Source: Malania oleifera
Lineage: Eukaryota > Streptophyta > Magnoliopsida > Santalales > Ximeniaceae
Length of the DNA: 64,000 nt
NCBI RefSeq assembly: GCF_029873635.1
Contig: NC_080419.1
Span: 72,838,597-72,902,596 of the forward strand
Direction of reading: 5' to 3'
How positions within the stretch are numbered: the stretch's first letter is position 1; every line of letters begins with the position of its first letter. The position numbers and the translations under genes are program-made. Of this stretch, positions 38,301-47,300 are shown one piece after another. The notes below the pieces were generated by a model. It was not told where the DNA came from and ran no database searches. It was given only the letters and a program-made list of their open reading frames with translations.

Positions 38301-41300
38301 AGGGTGGAAGAGGTGGCTGATGATGGTATTATCATCTGCACTGGTTTTCAATGTTCATGCTCATTTTCAATTGTATCTCTGGTCCAATGATCAATGGTCA
38401 GGAAGAGGAGTAGGACTGTCCTCAAGGAAAGAGTAGGGATAGATGATCAAGACAAAGGGGGATCATAATTTGTTGACAAAATCAAAATATCTACACCCTT
38501 TTCTATGTTCTTTTAGCAAAGAACCTTTTCTCTATGCCTTCTTGAGGCCTCCACCAAACCTCTTTTTTATTTGGAGGTCTTAAATAATGCAATGAAAAGG
38601 GGAGAAATTTACAAAGTGGTTTTGAGATTTAGTTAATTGACCAACAGATAACAAATTTGAAGAAAATTTAGGTGCATATAATCCATATAAAAGAGGAGTG
38701 GAAGGAAAGAGAAGAATATTGCCACAACCAAAAGCTCGGGTAGTTGAATCATGAACAAGGGCAATCTTGGAGTGTAAAGTACTAGTTTTCAAGGAATGAA
38801 GTAAATCAAGAGCACCTATCATATGGGAGGAGGCACCAGAATCAGTCGCTTAGGAAGAAGAGGCGAAGAGGGAATAGAAGACTGCGTTTGGATTTGTTGA
38901 ACCATGCAGACAAGATTGTTATACTCCTCTTGAGACATGGTGGATGTAGAGTGGTCATGTGTGCTAAGAGGATCAATAGTAGAATTACCCTTAGCAAGTG
39001 ACTTATTAGCCCAAGTCGGTTTTCTATGAAAATCCCAATAATGATCAACAATATGGTTTTCCTTGTTGCAGTGCATGCAAATGTGGGAACTGTTACAACA
39101 AACACCATGTCCCAATATGCCACCTCTACCACAAACTGTCCCCAAATCTTAGCCTCATCCTCCAACACTACCCCTATTACGGTTAGAGGCAGTTCCAAGC
39201 ATGGATGAAATTTCTCTAGAATAGGCTTGTGGACAGGAAAGAGATCCATCTTTCGTGATCTCTTGGGCTTTTGTGATATGGTTCACTCATAGACTAGATG
39301 GACTTATGGGCTTGAACCTGATCACAGACAAGTTGGAGCTCAGGACTTAAAGCAGACAACAGCTAAGAATTCTGCTTGTTCCGCCTTAATCATCTCAACA
39401 TTAGAACTAATTGGTTGGTAGATATTGTGTTCCTTCCACATACTCTTGGGAGTACTATAGTACTCATTAACTACCTACTCTCTTGGTCAACTTTGAAGAA
39501 CTTCTACTAATCAAAGCATGTGTTTGATTTTTATCTTGTGAGAAGCTTTCACAAGATAAAGGAACAGGGTTGTGTTAAGTTGCTGACAGCCAACGTAAAA
39601 CTTTCTCAAATCTTTTTATCATGAATTCTTATCAAAATCACCTAGATCAAGGGAATAGACTGGGTTAGTATAAAAGGGAGAGGGTTAATAAGTTAGTACA
39701 AGAAACTAAGATAAGATTAGCAACTTGGAATATAGGGACTCTTATGGGAAAAAGTATGGAAATAGTGGAAATAATGTTTAGAAGGAAAATTAATTGAGTT
39801 AGCTTTCAAGAGATGAAATGGTAGGAGAGAAAGCTAGGGAAATTGAAAAATTATGATTTAAACTTTGGTACACTGGGAGAGAAAAACCTAAAAATGGGGT
39901 GGGTATTATTGTAGATAAGAGATCTAAAAGATAATGTAGTAGATGTTAAAAGAATAAGGGATAGGATCATTGCAATCAAGTTAGTTTTAGGCCTAGAGAT
40001 AGTAAATGTCATTAGTGCATATGCTGCCCAAATAGGCTTAGCAGAAAATCTGAAAGACAATTTTGGCAAGATATGAATAGTTTTTTACAAGGGATCCGAT
40101 GTCTGAAAATTCATAGGAGTTGATTTGAATGTTCACATTGGGAAGAATAATATAGGGTATAAGAGGATACATGGAGGCCATGGATATGGAGATAAAAATG
40201 AGTCTGGTGTTACAATCTTAGATTTTACCATATCTTACTATTTGGTCACATTGAATACTGACTTTATAAAAAGAGAAGAACACTTAATAACTTTCAAGAG
40301 TGGATACAATAAAAGCCAAATAGATTTATTTTTAACTAAGAACAGGGACTTTCTATCTTGAAAGGATTGTAAAGTTATCCTAGATGAAAGTTTGACCATA
40401 CAATATAGTCTTAGTATTAGATATACATATTAAAGAATGGAAGAGAAGGAGGAGCAAAAATCAACACAAGAGGACTAGATGGTGGAACTTGAAGGGAGAT
40501 AGTATAGTAAAATTTTAAAGTAAAATGAACAAAAGTGTGATTGGACAATAGGGGATAAGGTATGAAAAGGGGTAGGGGTAGGCCTAGCCTAATATTACTT
40601 GGAATGAGGTAATGAGGAAGGATTTAATATCCCTTAATCTAAAAGAGGAAAATGCTCTAGATTTGGTGAATTGGTGGAAAAGGATTCATGTAGTCGATCC
40701 CACCTAGTGGAACTTAAGGCTTGTTGTTGTTGTCGAGAAGCTTTTGCAACCCTTACATATCAGCAATCATATGAAATATCACATTTGCAGCAATGCTAGT
40801 TTCATGCTATTCCACCACCACACAATTAGCGAGTCATTCTCCATAATCCAATTGTCACTCTTCATAATCCTTGGAGGTCTTAATATGCTGGAGAATGCAG
40901 CAGAATCTTAGATTTATTTTTTGCATTAATTTATACATTCTTATCGCTCGAGCTCATTACAAGTGATTGGAGGAGCCAGCTGTGATCTGCATATTAACAT
41001 TTTCAGTAGACTCCCTATAGAGGCCAACAAACCCCAACATACCACAAAGCAGCACACGCCAGCACCAGCCCCCAAAAAAAGGTAGGAAAAAAACAATGAA
41101 AAAGCAGTTTATCAGTTGCACCCCGTAAGAATAGAGGCGTAGAGCACAGAAGGAACCATACATCAGATCATAAAGGTTCCCCACAAACAATGTTTTGGAG
41201 GCATTCTAGGGCTTTAGTAACCACCCACCATCATATAACCAAACAGCAGCTATCACAAAGTCACACCACGCCCCTGCAATTGCAGGAGCCTGAGAGTGCT

Positions 41301-44300
41301 GGTGGCAGGAAGAAACCATGAAGAAAACAACTTGACATGATGGATGGCAGATTCAGACAGGAACAGATACCAAGGTTTGAAAATCATTCAGAATTCCATA
41401 ACCATAGGCAGGAAGCTGCTGCGACAGAGCAACCAGCAATCCAGCAGATTTCCAGCAGCAGATGCAATTTATGCACATGATCACTAACCACAAACACAAG
41501 CTGCATCCAATAATTGTTGCGCACATTCCAGCTTGAGATGAGTAAGAGGCTGTAATCTACTCTTACTCAAGGAAGCATCTGATTTAAGAACTGACTTGGG
41601 TGAAATAAAGAAAAAAGATGGAAACAACTATCTAGATGAATTCAGATCAATCAGATTTGGTCTAGGAAGCACTGATACCGACACAAAACTGTTGAGAATT
41701 CCACTTGTGAGTTTGTCCCACATTGAAATATTTGAGTGGATGATGCGTGCTTATATACATGGTTGGGCCCAAGACCCAATAGGCTTAAGCTTTTGGGTCA
41801 TGTTGGTGTTCACCCATGTGTATCAAGCACACCCATGGGCTCCTCCGGTTCTAACAAAAACATGGATACAACACATTACTGATGTGGTGATACGACAATT
41901 TTGATAACGTAAGGACATGGTAGGGGTACACTAATTAATCAATACAAAAATATATAGTTAGTCATGTTTTCCCTTTTAGATGATAGTATGACACATTGTG
42001 ATAATTTTGATTTAAAATGAAATATAAACACAATTAATGCAATTCATATTTCTTGAATAATCCACATCACTTGTGCTTCTTTTGTTACAAAAGATTCCCT
42101 TCTTATGTGGATAAGGACCATATCAATAATTACGATTTTATGTATGGATAATTTCTCAATATCTTGTTCATTCTTACAAAAGATTCCCTTCTTATGTGGA
42201 TAAGGACCATATCAATAATTACGATTTTATGTATGGATAATTTCTCAATATCTTGTTCATTCACAAGAAAATATTTTCTTTGTGCACCGGTAAAAGAAAA
42301 CAAAAAAAAAAAAGAAGCTTTTTTGGAGAGAGATACTATTTCACCAATCGAGTCGCAGGTACAAACATATTCATACGTAATGATTTTCCACACAGTGGTG
42401 ACAAAATATATATAACAAGTACAGATCTTTCTTTCCAATTCGTAGAATATTGGTCCCCCCAAAAAAAAAAACTTAAGGGCATGGCTCATCAAGAAGAAAA
42501 TATTAACAGAGAGTGCCAATTGGCAATGGCTTTGTGTGTGTGGGAGTTTTTTGGGGGGGGGGGGGGGGGGGGGCAGGGGAGGAGAGGGAATTCTGGAGTT
42601 GGGAGGTCCGATGGTGCTCTATAAGGATGCCATAGTGGCACTAGTGTTCCAAAGTCCAACTACTCTAATGAAAAGAACCTTCGACTCTCAGCCTCCCGAC
42701 CTCTCCTCAATATTTTTCTTTTTTTAAGTTTTTCTAGGAAAATTAAAGGGGGTTCGATGCAGGAAGTTTTCTGAACCTTTTGGTGTTAGGAAGTGTCTCA
42801 GCCATGTACGAAAAATAAAAAATGAATTATTTAGCTCTCGATATGTGTGAGGGAGTTTCAGGCAGGTGTCTGTATATGACACGTGTTGGATACCAGAAGT
42901 GTCGGTGTTTCATAGGATTTGGAAGATCTTGTTGCTCAGATACCATGTTGCAAATCTGAAGAGGAGGAGAAAGAAAGCAGATGGGTAGTTGGCAAGACCT
43001 GGGAGTCATGTTACAGCTCTCCTGGCAAGAATTATATTAATAATTAAAAAATAGAGGACACCGTATGCATAAATTAAATATAAATAGTTCTACTCCTCTC
43101 ATAACATCTTGAAAGCAAGAATTGTGGAATTGGTGCACATATATAGGTTTAGGGTTGGCAGGTTTAATTTCTTTTATTATGTTTTGTGCATCTTGGCTTT
43201 ATCACTTTGCCTTCTAATGATTGAAGAGGTAAAAAAAAAATTGAGCCTTTTGATTCTGTGGATTAGCTTTAATAAAAATTGCGCTTAATTTTCTTCCCTA
43301 ATTTCTATCTCTTTGTCAAATTATTGTGAAGTTTTAAGGAATTTGTCAGGAACATAATGTTTGTTTGATGTTTCACATGTTTGCGTTCTTGAAATGGTCT
43401 TTGTCTGCTGTTTCATTATTCTCAAGTTGATAGTTTATTTACCATATGTTGTCTTTTCTATTTTTTCTCTTGATGCTAGGGATTGCTTCTTTATGGGAGA
43501 CAAGGCCGGGAAATTTTTAGGAGGAATTTAGATCAAAATGTCTGCAGAAAGGTAATATATTGTTTAAGATGTTGATGAGCGTTTCCATTTCATCATTTTT
43601 ACTAGAAGTTATAATTTGTCCAAAAGTAAAAATAAATAAAAAGGTTGTCATGAGTGTCAATGTCAAATCTTTTTGTTCACATCATTTTTCTTTGAAATAG
43701 AAAAGGTTTTTAGAAAGAGAAGGTGATGCAGGGGCAGCATCAAGGTTCTGCAGACATGGGAGAATTTAGAAGAAATAAGGAAACGAGGAGGGAGGAGATA
43801 CCAGGGGGAACTCATATTCAATTCCAATTTCAATTCATCAATAACTGCCTAAATCATGGCTTTCACACACTATTTATAAGAAAGCCTCTAAACACATGAA
43901 ATTACACGCATACTCCTAAAACTGCATTGCATTACAAACGTACCCCTAGAATACTTACTACAAACAATGTCCCAACATACATAATCCTAATACAAGAAAA
44001 CAGCACACACATAAACAACTAACTAAGCACATTTGGGTTTCGGACCCAATAAACCATTCACCCTATTCTTTTATGTAGGCCTCCTAATTGGGTCAAAATG
44101 ATCCATCCAAATACCTGCTTCTTTTCTTACATCAGAAGGTGTATCTTTTTTGTTTGGGTGGCCTGTCTCACTGCTGGCTTGGTATAATTTGGCATATCAT
44201 AATAGCAAAAAGGGGCAGAGTTGCAAGATCTTCAGCTTTGGAGGGTTTAGGGGATGGACATGCAGGCATGCCCCCAACTCTACCTAATGCCATCTGTGAC

Positions 44301-47300
44301 AGCAAGCAGTGGCCACTGGCTGCTGACATAAGCGTCATGAGGCTGCTATTTGGTGTACCAGACAATGTTGATGCTAGAAATTAGCAAATGGTCTGTTTTA
44401 GTTTGACGTAATTTCATTTGCCTGGTTCTATTGCTACCACAGTTGACCTAGGTGGTTGCTGGCAGTTGCACACAAGTGATTGGTGGCACTTACCCTGCAC
44501 AGAGATACTGTTGTAGCCATCTTATGGTTATCACCTATTTGAAGATGGCTCCAACTGTGCAATTAGTAAGTGCCAGTTAGTATGACCTTTGTGAGGCAGT
44601 GACCCCTCATCTCTAGAACATCATTGTTAACCAAGCATTTTGATATAAATCATTTACCCAGCACTTCTTTGGATAACACTTGTCCAAATCATAAATATTT
44701 TGGCTTATGTACCAAGTATTTGTCAGAAAAATAGTTCTCTGTTGTAAACTGAGGTTCCTGTTTAAATTCACAGCTTACAATCAAAGGCTTCACTATTCCT
44801 GCTAGAAGAAAGAACTTTGGATGCCAATTATAATAAGGAGAATTTATTAATTCATGCTCGTGTCTAAAATAACTACAATATTTTGCTTTTATATGCATTT
44901 TAAAAATCAAAAAACCAGATTTTACGGGTCTTTTGTAAAAGTACCAGCCATTTTCGAGTAATTTTCTTTTTTGCACTGGGACTTTCTACATTTGGTTATA
45001 TTGCTGTTAGAAGCAAAGGGTATAAAGGATGAAATAATTTACAAAGCATGCTAATTTGTTATAGCATACTTATTTTTATGTCTCACAAAAGAAAATAATT
45101 CTTAAAATTGCAGGCACTTTTATATTCCTGGGAGCATAAAGTTCCTCTTATTGCATTCAGTGAGGATCGTTGCTTAACTCTATTTGATCACCCTCTCATT
45201 GACTCAGCACATGCTATATATCATGAGCCGAAGGTCTCTGACAGAAGAATATATTAGTTTTTTCTCACACTTCTTTCTATAATTTCCTGAGTAGTCTCTT
45301 TGTGCATATAATTAATATGGATTTTCCTCATTCTCTACAGGCAGAAATCATGCCTTCGATTGAACACCTCTTGGCTGTTGCTGACATACAGGTGAACAAT
45401 GAAACTTGCAGGAATAATCATAAGATAAGTTGGTGCAGGACAAGAGAGAGAGAGCATTTAGCTATGGTGAGATAAGGAAATTGGAGAGAAATAATTGTAT
45501 GAAGAGAGAGACATGAGAGGAGAGAAAGGGATACAAGAGGATGACTGCGACCCTTGCGAGGGATCACCATAGGGCCACAAAGGACCCAAGCTGTTTCACA
45601 AGCAGCTTGAAAGCTGCACTTGGTAAGAGCTTGTTCAAGCTTGTTCATTATGTAAACAAGCAATTCCCATGCCCAATTTTGAGGCTCGTTTAATAAACGG
45701 GCCAAACTTGAAGATGAATGGGCTCGGCTTGTGAACAGCTTGGTTATGGGTTCGGTTTGGGCTTGTTTAATAGGATAGGATTGAATTAGGATTATTTGTG
45801 GGTTAGATTAATAAGGTCGAATTAAGCTTGATAAATTGTAGTGGACTTACAATTAGGGACTGTTTGTGCATATGTTTCTTTAGCTCGAACTCCATAACTT
45901 GAATTTAGTGATAAGGCTAATACTTGAGGGCAATAGGCTAAATGGTGGTGCAAGAAAAAAATCAGTATTAGTAAGAGCCCTTTTTCCCTTTTTTGCCTAG
46001 CAAAATCTCTTGCCTCTCAAAATGAGAGGTTCCAAAAGAACTGAACCGTTAGCGAGCATCTTGTGCTCGGCTTGGTAAGGACTCATGAGCTTGTTCATTT
46101 GCATAATGAACAAGCTTGAACGAATAGATTAAAGCTCTTAGCTTGGCTTGATCTTGAGTTTGATTTAAATTTAATAAATAAGTTTGAGCATGGAAAAACT
46201 TGGTTTGGTTCGGCTTGGCTCATTTGTGGCCCTAATTCACCGTGCTTATAGTAACAAAAACACAATTTCAATTTTACTTTGATTGAAAATCCTTTATAAT
46301 AAAATATTGATGCGGACTTATCCTACGGTTTTAAAAATTGCACGTTTCTCTTTTGAGGTTTAGCAAAAAGTGCAACAGGGACCTTTTTTGAGAATCTAAA
46401 AATTTCATAGATATATTTGAGGTTAAGTAAAATGACACGAACCTTCCATATTTGGAAAAAGACAAGTAGTAGGAGTGGGGGGGGGGGGGGGGGTGGTATG
46501 ACTTATTAGTGTCTCAAAGATCAAATGTTTGGGGTGGTCCCCAAGATTTTTGAAATCTCAAGGTATGTTTGTGGGATTTTTGGAATGGCCTGCATCTTAT
46601 TTCTAAACCTTAGTGGGGGGATCAATGTCTTTGGCTTTAATATTTTTATTCCTAATTTTGATTAAAATCCTTCTAAAAATTTCAGTTTTTAAGTGGGATT
46701 TACTGCTATTCTAGTCACTGTCCTGTCTATCCTTCCAGATGAATTGAACAATTTATCTTGATTGGTCCCAAGTGGACAATCAAACAAAATTAATATTTAT
46801 TATGCTTGCTGTTTTTGGATTTCCCTGTTATGACTAACATTTATTACAGAAGCTGATATTCTTAGACACTTCTGAGGGTGTCTCTACTACTTTGCGGCCA
46901 TACTGGTCAGAAGCAACTGGAGATCGTGCCAGAGTTGTCCAAGCTGTACCAGATATGCTCGAAGTTGTTCCAGTTGGAACTTCAAAAGGGAGTGGTGTAA
47001 GAGTGCTGCTTGATCATTTGGGTGTCACTGCAGAAGAGGTATGGACTTGTGAAATTTTCATGCCATGTGAGTTTATGGTCCAAACTGAACCATGTTTAAC
47101 TAACACTGAAAAATGAAAATATGCAACCCATGTCACATAATATATATGTTAGTGTTAGAGCAACTTTTGTCTTCATGACAATAAAAATTGTTAATTTAGA
47201 AGACCATAAGAAAGGTGGGACTGAATACACAGTCTCCTTGCCTTGTCAGGAAAATATAAAAATTTTACCGTCAGGATCAATTTACAACATCTTACACCCC

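Larger units (their letters stand above)
36539..43101 (-). mobile_element. Ty1/copia element C, antisense in intron 7
   Basis: Related end blocks are at 36539-36676 (3' LTR) and 42946-43101 (5' LTR); both start TGTTGCAAA on the + strand. The inverse primer-binding site GCTCAGATACCA ends at 42945. On the minus strand: gag (about 39540-38840), protease region (38822-38580), RT (38160-37480) and RNase H (about 36960-36820). The integrase core is missing between protease and RT. It carries an RTE insertion (39550-40734) and a small solo LTR (41690-41856). No TSD match found. Confidence 0.75.

Noticed and set aside
41671-41684. CTGATACCGAC as an inverse primer-binding site giving a further element from 41690
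   Set aside because: The 167-bp LTR beside it has its own perfect TSD on both sides and opposite orientation, so the match is probably chance.
42253-42727. Glycine-rich frame through the G run
   Set aside because: Homopolymer artefact in decayed transposon DNA.
44088-44384. 98-codon frame in intron 8 as a small gene
   Set aside because: No homology, inside an intron, overlapping minus frame equally long; looks like chance.
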